Shown: positions 25,554 to 32,914 of the stretch, piece by piece
How positions within the stretch are numbered: position 1 is the stretch's first letter
Layout of the letters: each line of letters starts with the position of its first letter
Source: Paenibacillus terrae
GTDB taxonomy: Bacteria; Bacillota; Bacilli; Paenibacillales; Paenibacillaceae
NCBI RefSeq assembly: GCF_000943545.1
Contig: NZ_JTHP01000056.1
Location: 1 to 43,693, forward strand
DNA: 43,693 nucleotides
Direction of reading: 5' to 3'
The notes under the pieces: generated by a model
Seen by the model: only the letters and a program-made list of their open reading frames with translations
The model's database searches: none
What the model was told of the DNA's origin: nothing
Program-made: the position numbers and the translations under genes

Positions 25554-26885
25554 CTACAGCAAATCTGCTGCCAACTGCGCCAGCTTGGAGCGCTCTCCTT
25601 TTTCCAGCATGATATGTCCGCTAATCCCTTCCTGCTTGAAGCGTTCTACTACATACGTCAAGCCGTTACTGGCAGCATCCAGATAGGGGTGATCAATTTG
25701 CTCCGGGTCTCCCATCAAGATGATTTTACTCCCCTCACCTACACGGGACACGATTGTTTTAATTTCATGCCGGGACAAATTCTGTGCCTCATCAATAATA
25801 ATAAATTGTCCAGGTATTGAACGCCCGCGAATATAAGTGAGCGCCTCCACCTGAATACTGCCCAAGCCCATCAAAATTTTATCAATATCGCCTGATTTTT
25901 TGGTATCAAACAAATATTCCAGATTGTCGTAAATCGGTTGCATCCACGGACGAAGCTTTTCTTCCTTTTCTCCCGGTAAATAACCGATATCCTTGCCCAT
26001 AGGAACGACAGGACGGGCGATTAGCAGCTTCTTGAAGCGATGTTCATCCTCTACCTTGAGCAGACCAGCAGCGAGCGCCAGCAACGTTTTGCCTGTACCC
26101 GCTTTTCCGGTAATCGTCACCAGCGGTATATCGTCATTAAGCAATAGCTCCAGCGCCATCCGCTGTTGGGCATTACGCGCACTGATCCCCCACACCGGTT
26201 CATTGCTTAAATACAGAGGCTCTAATCGGTCTGCTTCCTGGTTTACTTTCAGCAATGCTGATTTTCCAGTCCCCATCTCGTCCTTTAGAATAACGAATTC
26301 ATGAGGATATAGCGTATAAGATAGCTCCAATGGCTTAATCGGTAAAAAACGATTGGAATAAAACTCATCTATGATGGACGGATGCACCTGAATTGCCGAG
26401 TACCCGGGATATAGCTCACTCAGATCACCGGTTCTGTCGGATAAATAGTCTTCGGTCAGCAGTCCCAACACATCTGCCTTGATTCTCACCAGCACATCTT
26501 TACTGACCAGTACGACCGAACGCGGTTCAGGGAGCTCCTGCTCCTCCAACTGATAATTCAAGGCGACCGCCAAAATTCGGTTATCGTTCGAAACTTCCCC
26601 GAACATCTCCTGAACTTTCAAAAAGCTCCGATGATTTAATTCAACCTTGAGCCTCCCACCTTGCGGAAGCGGAACACCACTGTGCAGATGCCCTACTTCC
26701 CTCAATCCGTCCAGCAATCGCGATACGTTGCGGGCATTCCGTCCAATCTCATCCGCGTTGCGTTTTTTGGAGTCAATTTCTTCCAGAACAACAGCTGGAA
26801 TAACCACTTCATGTTCTTTGAAGGTAAAGATGGCTTTCGGATCATGCAGTAGCACATTCGTATCCAGCACAAAAATTTTCTTCAT
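25554..26885 (-). CDS. ylaK: PIN domain-PhoH ATPase (PhoH2/YlaK)
   Basis: This is a 443-residue fusion of an N-terminal PIN ribonuclease-type domain and a C-terminal PhoH-like RNA helicase/ATPase. The PIN domain (about 1-145) has the acidic residues FVLDTNVLLHDP (Asp8), VVLEEIDSKK and the later acidic positions. The ATPase has Walker A GKAGTGKT (about 260-267), RPVVPMGKDIGYLPG, and Walker B IIIDEAQN (about 365-369), then the GDPEQID sensor segment. Such PhoH2 proteins are thought to unwind and cleave RNA. The start ATG has a GGAGGGG site. As in B. subtilis it is near typA, and it forms its own transcription unit. Confidence 0.93.
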   Translation of the reverse strand: MKKIFVLDTNVLLHDPKAIFTFKEHEVVIPAVVLEEIDSKKRNADEIGRNARNVSRLLDGLREVGHLHSGVPLPQGGRLKVELNHRSFLKVQEMFGEVSNDNRILAVALNYQLEEQELPEPRSVVLVSKDVLVRIKADVLGLLTEDYLSDRTGDLSELYPGYSAIQVHPSIIDEFYSNRFLPIKPLELSYTLYPHEFVILKDEMGTGKSALLKVNQEADRLEPLYLSNEPVWGISARNAQQRMALELLLNDDIPLVTITGKAGTGKTLLALAAGLLKVEDEHRFKKLLIARPVVPMGKDIGYLPGEKEEKLRPWMQPIYDNLEYLFDTKKSGDIDKILMGLGSIQVEALTYIRGRSIPGQFIIIDEAQNLSRHEIKTIVSRVGEGSKIILMGDPEQIDHPYLDAASNGLTYVVERFKQEGISGHIMLEKGERSKLAQLAADLL

Positions 26886-27057
26886 TTAGATCCCCTCCAA
26901 AGCGGCGTGGACAATCTCGTGTTTCATACCTATACCTATTCACCGAGTAGCCAATACTTGCTGATTCCCTGAAAAAAGACCCCAGAAGCAGCGTTAAACA
27001 ACGAAAAGTTGATAGGTAATTAGAGCTTTAGAGCCTGTACACCTTTGGATCAGACAC
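26886..27057. other. Intergenic upstream of ylaK
   Basis: I see no gene here. The region should hold the ylaK promoter, but I cannot pick a good -35/-10 pair. Confidence 0.4.
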
Positions 27058-27085
27058 AAAAGGCCCAGTGATCACTCACTGGACC
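27058..27085 (-). terminator. Terminator of the 37-codon gene
   Basis: On the minus strand GGTCCAGTGA and TCACTGGGCC form a ten-base stem with one G-U wobble and a four-base loop, followed by TTTTGTGTCT. On the plus strand the wobble becomes a C-A mismatch, so it reads as a minus-strand terminator. The stem includes the stop codon of the small gene. Confidence 0.75.
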
Positions 27086-27189
27086 TTACTTATTTCATTC
27101 ATTTCATTACAGAAAAAGCAAACGACATTAGACAGCAAACGGGTATGAATGTCAAATCCATATACTTGGCGTGCTACCCATTCAGACAT
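27076..27189 (-). CDS. Small CxxC protein of 37 residues, unknown
   Basis: This short frame encodes 37 residues, starting MSEWVARQVYGFDIHT and ending CFFCNEMNEISKVQ. Three lines of evidence support it: a strong ribosome site (AAGGGGG and GAGGT) before the ATG, a plausible extended -10 promoter between the LCP stop and the ATG, and a terminator overlapping its last codons. A single CxxC pair (Cys24, Cys27) could bind a metal with a partner or as a dimer. The IHT...CxxC order and its place between typA and ylaK recall the C-terminal half of B. subtilis YlaI, a two-CxxC protein. It may be a shortened relative, but I am recalling that sequence, so this is inference. Confidence 0.55.
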   Translation of the reverse strand: MSEWVARQVYGFDIHTRLLSNVVCFFCNEMNEISKVQ

Positions 27190-27218
27190 ACCTCAACCCC
27201 CTTATGCAATAGAGCTTT

Positions 27219-27259
27219 TACTCGCTGCGAGTATAACATAAGAGGGAAGAAAGATACAA
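27219..27259 (-). promoter_or_regulatory. Extended -10 promoter with overlapping dyad, upstream of the 37-codon gene
   Basis: The minus strand reads TTGTAT (27254-27259), an 18-base spacer, then TGT-TATACT with the -10 at 27230-27235. The TGn extension makes up for a modest -35. A six-base inverted repeat with a three-base centre (TACTCG/CGAGTA, 27219-27233) covers the end of the -10 and the start site. It may be an operator or a 5' hairpin. The promoter starts three bases after the LCP stop. Confidence 0.55.
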
Positions 27260-27261
27260 AC

Positions 27262-28326
27262 TCAAGAATTGGAAGAAGAGACAGTATTATTGTCGCTCGC
27301 TTTTTTTGATAGCTCCTCTTGCAAGGATTTTCTGGCCAGTTCAAGCTGTTGCTCATCAATATAGACATAAGGACTGCGCCATGTTCCTGCTACCGGATTG
27401 TATTTCACATTTTGCTTGGAAATATTCCAATAGGTCTGTACGAGATTTTTCATTTGCTGAGACTCAATATCCGTCATCAAATTCTTATCAACAGATTTAA
27501 TAATTGCACTAAATTTACTTAGAGCACTGAAGGACTGCATTTGGTCAATTAAGGAATGAAGCACCTGATTTTGTCGACGGTTGCGATCAAAATCATCAGA
27601 TTCAGCTGTTCTCGGGCGACAGTTTGATTTGCGGTAACGAACAAAATCAAGGGCCTGATCACCGTTCAAATGTTGTGCTCCAGCCTTCAAGTTAATGTTA
27701 GTACCATCTGCACTGTCACGGTAACACATATTTTTGTCGACTGTAACATCTACGCCACCCAAATTATCCACAACATCTCTGAAGCCCTGGAAGTTAATAA
27801 CCGTCACATAATCGATGTCAATATTCAAATATTTGCCGACCATCTTCTTCATTTGCTCTTCAGCGACTTCACCAGACTCTTTCTCTCTGGCCTTGAACAC
27901 CGGATAGTACTCATTCAGCTTACGAGGTTTATATCCATCCAGTTCCAGTCGCGTATCCCTCGGCAACGACACGATTGTAGATGACTTGGTATTCGGATTC
28001 AGTGTAGCTACCATAATAACGTCCGACAAATAAGTTGGATGATCAGGGCGGTAATCCGTTCCAAGCAACAAAATGGTCAAAGGCTTGGCCTCGGCCAATT
28101 GTGTTTTGGGCACTTCCTTATTGATCCCCGTATCTAAAACTTCCTCTACCTGATTGTATAGGTAGTAGGCATAACCGCCAGCCGCCAAGATACCTATAAT
28201 GAGCAGAAACAGAACAAACTTCATAAACGATCTGAAAAAGCTTTTTTTCTTTTTCGTTTTTTTCGGTTTGGCGGATTTTTTCCCGCTTTGTGTCCGGGGA
28301 GGCAATCCGTTAGAAAGATTACTCAT
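27262..28326 (-). CDS. LCP (LytR-CpsA-Psr) family cell-wall glycopolymer ligase
   Basis: LCP proteins transfer undecaprenyl-linked anionic polymers such as teichoic acids onto peptidoglycan outside the membrane. The 354-residue protein has a very basic cytoplasmic N-terminus (KKSAKPKKTKKKKSFFRS), one membrane segment (about 36-57) and an extracellular LCP domain (about 85-250). Conserved parts are LLLGTDYR, YLSDVIMVATLNP, IVSLPRDTRLEL, VINFQGFRDVVDNLGGVDV, LNGDQALDFVRYR and RNRRQNQVLHSL. The Asp and Arg residues in these motifs bind the pyrophosphate head group in studied members. The C-terminus ends in a Ser/Asn-rich tail. It may be its own unit, since a terminator separates it from typA only on the far side. 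Confidence 0.92.
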   Translation of the reverse strand: MSNLSNGLPPRTQSGKKSAKPKKTKKKKSFFRSFMKFVLFLLIIGILAAGGYAYYLYNQVEEVLDTGINKEVPKTQLAEAKPLTILLLGTDYRPDHPTYLSDVIMVATLNPNTKSSTIVSLPRDTRLELDGYKPRKLNEYYPVFKAREKESGEVAEEQMKKMVGKYLNIDIDYVTVINFQGFRDVVDNLGGVDVTVDKNMCYRDSADGTNINLKAGAQHLNGDQALDFVRYRKSNCRPRTAESDDFDRNRRQNQVLHSLIDQMQSFSALSKFSAIIKSVDKNLMTDIESQQMKNLVQTYWNISKQNVKYNPVAGTWRSPYVYIDEQQLELARKSLQEELSKKASDNNTVSSSNS

Positions 28327-28389
28327 GCTTCAACACCTTTTCCTGCGTTTTGAGAAATAAAACTTTCTCCAAGTTTACAATCCTAAAAC

Positions 28390-28429
28390 AGATACAGCGG
28401 CGCATCCCGTTGCCGGGCGTCGCCGCTGT
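28390..28429 (-). terminator. Probable typA terminator
   Basis: ACAGCGGCG (28394-28402) pairs with CGCCGCTGT (28421-28429), and an inner CCCG/CGGG stem caps the hairpin. On the minus strand it is followed by ATCTGTTTTAGG, a weak T-tract. It lies 22 bases past the typA stop and just before the LCP gene. Confidence 0.65.
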
Positions 28430-28450
28430 GGCCAAAACCAATCCAATCAA

Positions 28451-30292
28451 TTACGAATTTGCTTGTGCTGTTTTACGTTGTTTTTCTGCACGCTCGCGCT
28501 CACTTTTGTTCAAAATCTTTTTGCGCAAACGAATAGCATTAGGTGTAACTTCACAATACTCATCATCATTCAAATACTCGAGCGCCTGTTCCAAAGAGAA
28601 GATACGAGGCGTTTTAAGTTTTACGGTATCGTCTTTTGTTGCAGAGCGGACGTTCGTCAATTGCTTCTCTTTACAAATGTTAACAACGATGTCATTATCA
28701 CGTGTATGCTCTCCGACGACCATACCTTCATAAATCTCAGTACCCGGCTCCAGGAACAGAATACCGCGATCCTCTACACCCATCATTCCATAGAATGTAG
28801 TGCTTCCATTTTCCGTAGAAATGAGTACGCCTTGATGACGTCCACCGACTTGACCACCAATAAATGGACCATAGCTGTCAAACGCATGGTTCATTACGCC
28901 ATAACCACGAGTCAAAGTCAGGAAGTTCGTAGTGTAACCAATCAGACCACGTGCGGGAATCAGGAATTCCAAACGAACCTGTCCGGTGCCGTTGTTGATC
29001 ATGTTGACCATTTCAGCTTTGCGGGAGCCCAGACTTTCCATAACTGCGCCCATGCTTTCTTCAGGAATATCAATGAGGAGACGTTCGATTGGCTCCATTT
29101 TCTTGCCATCAATTTCCTTCACAATTACTTCCGGTTTGGACACTTGCAGTTCATAACCTTCACGACGCATGTTTTCAATCAGGATACCCAGATGCAACTC
29201 ACCACGTCCGGATACGACAAATGCGTCAGGACTGTCGGTTTCATCGACACGCAAGCTGACATCAGTTTCGAGTTCTTTCAGAAGACGTTCGCGGAGTTTA
29301 CGGGATGTGATCCATTTACCTTCGCGACCTGCGAATGGGCTGTTATTAACCAGGAAGGTCATTTGCAGCGTTGGCTCATCAATTTTGAGTACAGGTAAAG
29401 CTTCAGGATGGTTTGGATCGGCAATCGTTTCGCCGATGTTAATATCCTTGATCCCTGCAATAGCCACAATGTCACCAGCACCCGCTTGATCGGTTTCAAT
29501 CCGTTTCAGACCTTGGAAACCGAACAGCTTCTCAATACGCGCTGATTTGCTGCTGCCGTCACGCTGCATAACCGTAACCGCTTGTCCCTGCTTGATAATA
29601 CCGCGGTTTACACGACCAACTGCAATGCGGCCAAGATATTCGTTATAGTCCATCAGTGTTACGAGGAATTGAAGAGGCTCATCTATTTTTTCCGTTGGAG
29701 CTGGGATGTGATCCACAACGGTTTCGTACAATGCCTGCATGTTATCATCTTGCTTTTCGGCATCCAAACTGGATGTTCCGTTCAGTGCTGAAGCATAAAC
29801 AACAGGGAATTCCAACTGCTCATCACTCGCACCCAACTCGATGAACAGATCGAGTACTTCGTCAATAACTTCGGCTGGACGAGCTGCCGGACGGTCAATT
29901 TTGTTAACAACAACAATTGGCGTCAGGTTTGACTCCAACGCTTTACGCAGTACGAATTTAGTCTGCGGCATACAACCTTCGTAAGCATCAACGACGAGCA
30001 AAACACCGTCAACCATTTTCATAATCCGTTCCACTTCGCCGCCAAAGTCGGCGTGTCCCGGTGTATCCACAATGTTAATCAGATAATCTTTGTACGTAAT
30101 AGCTGTATTTTTTGCCAAAATCGTAATACCGCGTTCACGCTCCAGATCGTTGGAGTCCATGGCGCGCTCCTGAACAGCCTCGTGGTCTCTAAATGTTCCG
30201 GACTGTTGAAGAAGCTTGTCGACAAGCGTCGTTTTGCCGTGGTCGACGTGGGCAATAATTGCAATATTGCGAATGTTCTCTCTTGCATGCAT
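28451..30292 (-). CDS. typA: Ribosome-associated translational GTPase TypA/BipA
   Basis: TypA is an EF-G-like GTPase involved in 50S assembly and growth at low temperature or under stress. The 613-residue protein has the full G-domain: AHVDHGKTT (about 14-22), GITI, DTPGHADFGGEVER, and VVNKIDRP. Domain II, the EF-G-like domains III and V, and the BipA-specific C-terminal domain follow. GQVGGRHQGVLISTENGSTTFYGMM is a BipA signature. The start MHARENIRNIAIIAHV fits the family. The ribosome site (AAGGA) is rather distant. It is a separate unit with a terminator downstream and the terminator of the next gene upstream. Confidence 0.97.
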   Translation of the reverse strand: MHARENIRNIAIIAHVDHGKTTLVDKLLQQSGTFRDHEAVQERAMDSNDLERERGITILAKNTAITYKDYLINIVDTPGHADFGGEVERIMKMVDGVLLVVDAYEGCMPQTKFVLRKALESNLTPIVVVNKIDRPAARPAEVIDEVLDLFIELGASDEQLEFPVVYASALNGTSSLDAEKQDDNMQALYETVVDHIPAPTEKIDEPLQFLVTLMDYNEYLGRIAVGRVNRGIIKQGQAVTVMQRDGSSKSARIEKLFGFQGLKRIETDQAGAGDIVAIAGIKDINIGETIADPNHPEALPVLKIDEPTLQMTFLVNNSPFAGREGKWITSRKLRERLLKELETDVSLRVDETDSPDAFVVSGRGELHLGILIENMRREGYELQVSKPEVIVKEIDGKKMEPIERLLIDIPEESMGAVMESLGSRKAEMVNMINNGTGQVRLEFLIPARGLIGYTTNFLTLTRGYGVMNHAFDSYGPFIGGQVGGRHQGVLISTENGSTTFYGMMGVEDRGILFLEPGTEIYEGMVVGEHTRDNDIVVNICKEKQLTNVRSATKDDTVKLKTPRIFSLEQALEYLNDDEYCEVTPNAIRLRKKILNKSERERAEKQRKTAQANS

Positions 30293-30586
30293 GGTTTGTA
30301 TCCATATCCTTTCCGTATATCAAAATAGTGTCTCTATCCTGAAAGTAATGCTTATCCAAGGCTAACAATCGTTCTTCAGGCCCGCTCCCTGCCAGCCCTC
30401 TGTATATTTCAGGCTTTGTGCAGGCAGCTTCTCTTTCCGATTCGCGTGAAAACCTTAAAATAAGCGTCAGAAAACATTCCGACGCTCTTATCATATCCAT
30501 TATATTATAGTTGAAATATGTCATAAAGCAAGACATTATTGGCTGTTCCGTAATTTACCGCCATAAATTTTGCACTGCTTGTCGTT
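30293..30586. other. Intergenic upstream of typA
   Basis: The region holds the terminator of the upstream membrane-protein gene (30463-30486) and must contain the typA promoter, which I could not place with confidence. A frame crossing from here into typA is out of frame with it, has no ribosome site and is not a gene. Confidence 0.5.
30456..30486 (-). terminator. Terminator of the small membrane-protein gene
   Basis: AGCGTC (30463-30468) pairs with GACGCT (30481-30486) around a 12-base loop. On the minus strand the stem leads into TTATTTTAAGG. It is about 100 bases past the stop at 30587. Confidence 0.6.
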
Positions 30587-31078
30587 TCACCATTTACGTT
30601 TGGTACGATTGTTAACCATCAGCCATATCCCTGCACCGATCAATATAACTGCAACAACATAAATCATTCCGGTCCTCAACATGCTAATAATCAGTAGAAG
30701 TACCGAAACGAGTCCCAAAATCATGCTCCCTGTATATACAGTGCGAGGCAGCGTTATATCATTAATAGCGTATTCCCATAATCCAACCGCCACACCCAGC
30801 AGTAACAAAGGCCATAGATAGGCCATCAGATGCCAGCCCCATGTATTACAGAGAAAAAATAAAAAACCGTACACCGACAAAATCCCGGCTGGCAACAGCA
30901 TAATGGGAGAAACCTTACGCATCATGTACATCGCATGCAATATAATACCAGGTATTAAAATCAGCAAGGGCCAGAAGTTTCGTCCCAAAAAGGAGAAGAC
31001 CCCCAGTTTTCCCAACAAAATAATCAGTCCTACGGCAATGATGCCCAATCCGATCATACGCTCTTTTCCGGAATTCAT
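30587..31078 (-). CDS. Small polytopic membrane protein (LiaF/DUF5668-like transmembrane region)
   Basis: This is a 163-residue, highly hydrophobic protein with about six short membrane segments. The first two have the pattern GLGIIAVGLIILLGKLGVF ... FWPLLILIPGIIL, which recalls the membrane domain in LiaI/LiaF and DUF5668 proteins. The C-terminus is basic (NNRTKRKW). No catalytic residues stand out. A TAAAGGAGA site precedes the ATG. It stands alone between typA and a TerC gene. Its role is unknown; membrane-stress sensing would be a family-based guess only. Confidence 0.7.
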   Translation of the reverse strand: MNSGKERMIGLGIIAVGLIILLGKLGVFSFLGRNFWPLLILIPGIILHAMYMMRKVSPIMLLPAGILSVYGFLFFLCNTWGWHLMAYLWPLLLLGVAVGLWEYAINDITLPRTVYTGSMILGLVSVLLLIISMLRTGMIYVVAVILIGAGIWLMVNNRTKRKW

Positions 31079-31194
31079 CGTAGTCTCCTTTATTTGCTGG
31101 ATTTTATAGTGTTTTTACAAAAACCGAGAAAATTCCCCGGCGTTTGCAAAAGCCTTATGTCTAGTTTAGCCGATGTTTTCCAAAAAAACTACGT

Positions 31195-31854
31195 TCAAAT
31201 ACGGCGGGCTCGCAACTGCTGATATAATCCTGCTATTACAACTACGGTGGCCAGTAATCCCGGTAACCATGAATGTAAAACTTCCACAGACCCGGCTAAC
31301 CATGCTCCCAGTTTAGGATCACGCAGTAGCATTTCACCTGCCGTGAAGGCCAGTATTGCAGATCCGAGTAGAACAAGTACAGGGAAACGGTGAAGCCAGA
31401 CTGCAATAATGTTGCTTCCCCACACCACAATTGGAATGCTAATCGCAATACCGATGACAATGATCGCAATGTCCCCATTTGCAAGTGCTGCAATAGCCAA
31501 TACGTTATCCAGACTCATCACAAAATCCGCTACCAGAATCACTTGTATAGCCTTCCATATGGTCGTTTCTGCTCTTACTCCCATATTATCGTTATTCTCA
31601 TAAAGTAGCTTAAACGCAATCCATAACAGAAGCAGACCACCTGCTGCCTGAATGAAGGGTATGCCTAGCAAAATGACAGCTGCAAAAGTCAACACACAGC
31701 GCAGGGCAACTGCGCCGAGCGCCCCCCACCATATTGCTTGGCTCCGCTGCCTTGCAGGCAAGTTTTTGCTCGCCATGGCTATAACAACCGCATTATCACC
31801 GCTTAACACCAAATTGATCATTAATATTTTCAACAGCAAAATGATATGCTCCAT
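31195..31854 (-). CDS. TerC/YjbE-family integral membrane metal transporter (copy 1)
   Basis: The 219-residue protein starts at the ATG at 31854 (MEHIILLLKILMINLVLSGDNAVVIAMA), with GGGGGTG nine bases upstream; an ATG six codons earlier has no site. About seven membrane segments are visible. The two TerC motifs are present: GDNAVVI near residue 18 and SLDNVLA in the middle. Family members such as B. subtilis YceF and YkoY (MeeF, MeeY) export manganese, including for metalation of secreted enzymes. This protein is of the shorter YjbE type, so its substrate is not certain. It is divergent from a second copy. Confidence 0.85.
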   Translation of the reverse strand: MEHIILLLKILMINLVLSGDNAVVIAMASKNLPARQRSQAIWWGALGAVALRCVLTFAAVILLGIPFIQAAGGLLLLWIAFKLLYENNDNMGVRAETTIWKAIQVILVADFVMSLDNVLAIAALANGDIAIIVIGIAISIPIVVWGSNIIAVWLHRFPVLVLLGSAILAFTAGEMLLRDPKLGAWLAGSVEVLHSWLPGLLATVVVIAGLYQQLRARRI

Positions 31855-31987
31855 GTGTACAAACACCCCCATGCTACTTGTATGCGAAATAGGACGAGGC
31901 TATGCTGTGTACTTGGAATCTAATCATTTCATTCATCAATAGCCATAATTTATTAAAAATCAATACCAGATTTGTTGAGCATAATCC

Positions 31988-32016
31988 TTGAAATCAGTAG
32001 CAAACAGCAATATAAT
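31988..32016 (+). promoter_or_regulatory. Sigma-A promoter of the plus-strand TerC gene
   Basis: TTGAAA (31988-31993) and a perfect TATAAT (32011-32016) are separated by 17 bases. A start near 32023 gives an 80-base leader. The promoter lies inside the longest open frame, which confirms that translation starts later, at 32104. Confidence 0.85.
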
Positions 32017-32103
32017 GAATCGTATTTCCGAAAAACGGGTATTAATCATAAACAGAGCATACTGAACTTAGGTTGTTTAATCAGGGAGATGAGAACGATT
32101 GAC

Positions 32104-32790
32104 ATGTCCGGATTTCAGTTTTTTGGGCTACTGCTTAATGTGATATTTATTGACCTTCTGCTTGCAGGAGATAACGCTATTGTAATTGGACTTGCCGCCC
32201 GAAATCTTCCGCCCGAAACGCAAAAAAAAGCGATACTGTACGGTACCGGAGGTGCTCTACTCATTCGTATAGCCGCCACGATTGTGGTGCTTTGGCTGCT
32301 TCAAGTGCCGTGGCTGTTACTCGTCGGGGGTGTAATGCTGATCTGGATCGCATATAAGCTGCTGGTAGATCAAGAGGATCACGCCGAAGTCAAAGCCGGA
32401 ACGACTTTATGGGGGGCTATCCGCACCATCGTTGTAGCCGATGCAGCCATGGGGCTAGACAACGTAATTGCCGTCGCAGGCGCTGCCCAACAGCATTTGA
32501 TACTGGTGGTACTCGGTCTGCTGATCAGCGTGCCGATTGTCGTATGGGGAAGTACTCTTTTCATCAAGCTTATTAACAAATTTCCCTGGATCATCTATTT
32601 GGGCTCGGCTGTGCTTGGCTATACTGCCTCCAATATGATTACCGAGGAACGCAAGCTGGAGCCATACTTTACCGAGCACCCCGCACTGCGTATCCTGTTT
32701 GTTGCCACAGTGATGGCTGGTATTCTGCTCACAGGCTATCTTCAAAACCGCAGAGCCATATCCAGCCGAAAAAAAGCGGTTTTGAAATAA
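32104..32790 (+). CDS. TerC/YjbE-family integral membrane metal transporter (copy 2)
   Basis: The ATG at 32104 (MSGFQFFGLLLNVIFIDLLLAGDNAIVIGLA) gives 228 residues. It lies behind AGGGAG, with a somewhat long spacing; an ATG at 32089 is an alternative. Motifs and topology match the divergent neighbour: GDNAIVI near residue 22, IRTIVVADAAMGLDNVIAVAG, SVPIVVWGS, and about seven membrane segments, with a basic C-terminus. The two copies are clearly related but not near-identical, so the duplication is old or they were acquired separately. A terminator follows directly. I looked for the yybP-ykoY manganese riboswitch in the leader and did not find it. Confidence 0.86.
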   Translation: MSGFQFFGLLLNVIFIDLLLAGDNAIVIGLAARNLPPETQKKAILYGTGGALLIRIAATIVVLWLLQVPWLLLVGGVMLIWIAYKLLVDQEDHAEVKAGTTLWGAIRTIVVADAAMGLDNVIAVAGAAQQHLILVVLGLLISVPIVVWGSTLFIKLINKFPWIIYLGSAVLGYTASNMITEERKLEPYFTEHPALRILFVATVMAGILLTGYLQNRRAISSRKKAVLK

Positions 32791-32820
32791 TTTTAAGAAA
32801 AAACTCATACATCTATAAAC

Positions 32821-32858
32821 AAGGCAGACCCGACTTTAGTCGATGGATCTGCCTTTTT
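32821..32858 (+). terminator. Terminator of the plus-strand TerC gene
   Basis: AAGGCAGA pairs with TCTGCCTT, and an inner CGAC/GTCG stem with loop TTTA extends the hairpin. TTTTTAT follows on the plus strand. It lies between convergent genes; the minus side lacks a T-run. Confidence 0.85.
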
Positions 32859-32914
32859 ATATACCGCTAAGCGTAGCATCTTAAAAAGCTTTTGATGCAA
32901 CTTGTAAGGAGATT

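Noticed and set aside
26435..26465. Reading of a second nucleotide site in ylaK from the GTGKS near residue 205 (actual codons near 26260)
   Set aside because: The GMGTGKSA-like segment lacks the preceding strand pattern of a Walker A loop, and the true Walker A and B motifs are at residues 260-267 and 365-369.
27174..27368. Minus-strand frame of 64 codons overlapping the end of the LCP gene
   Set aside because: It is in another frame from both the LCP gene and the 37-codon gene, has no ribosome site, and its N-terminal part reads the conserved LCP C-terminus out of frame.
28463..29398. Plus-strand open frame of 311 codons opposite typA
   Set aside because: It is a shadow of typA, whose GTPase motifs leave no doubt about the coding strand. 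The antisense product has no recognisable pattern.
31873..32103. Possible yybP-ykoY manganese riboswitch in front of the TerC genes
   Set aside because: I looked because the family is often under this riboswitch. The conserved core segments are not present on either strand, and the plus-strand leader is only about 80 bases.
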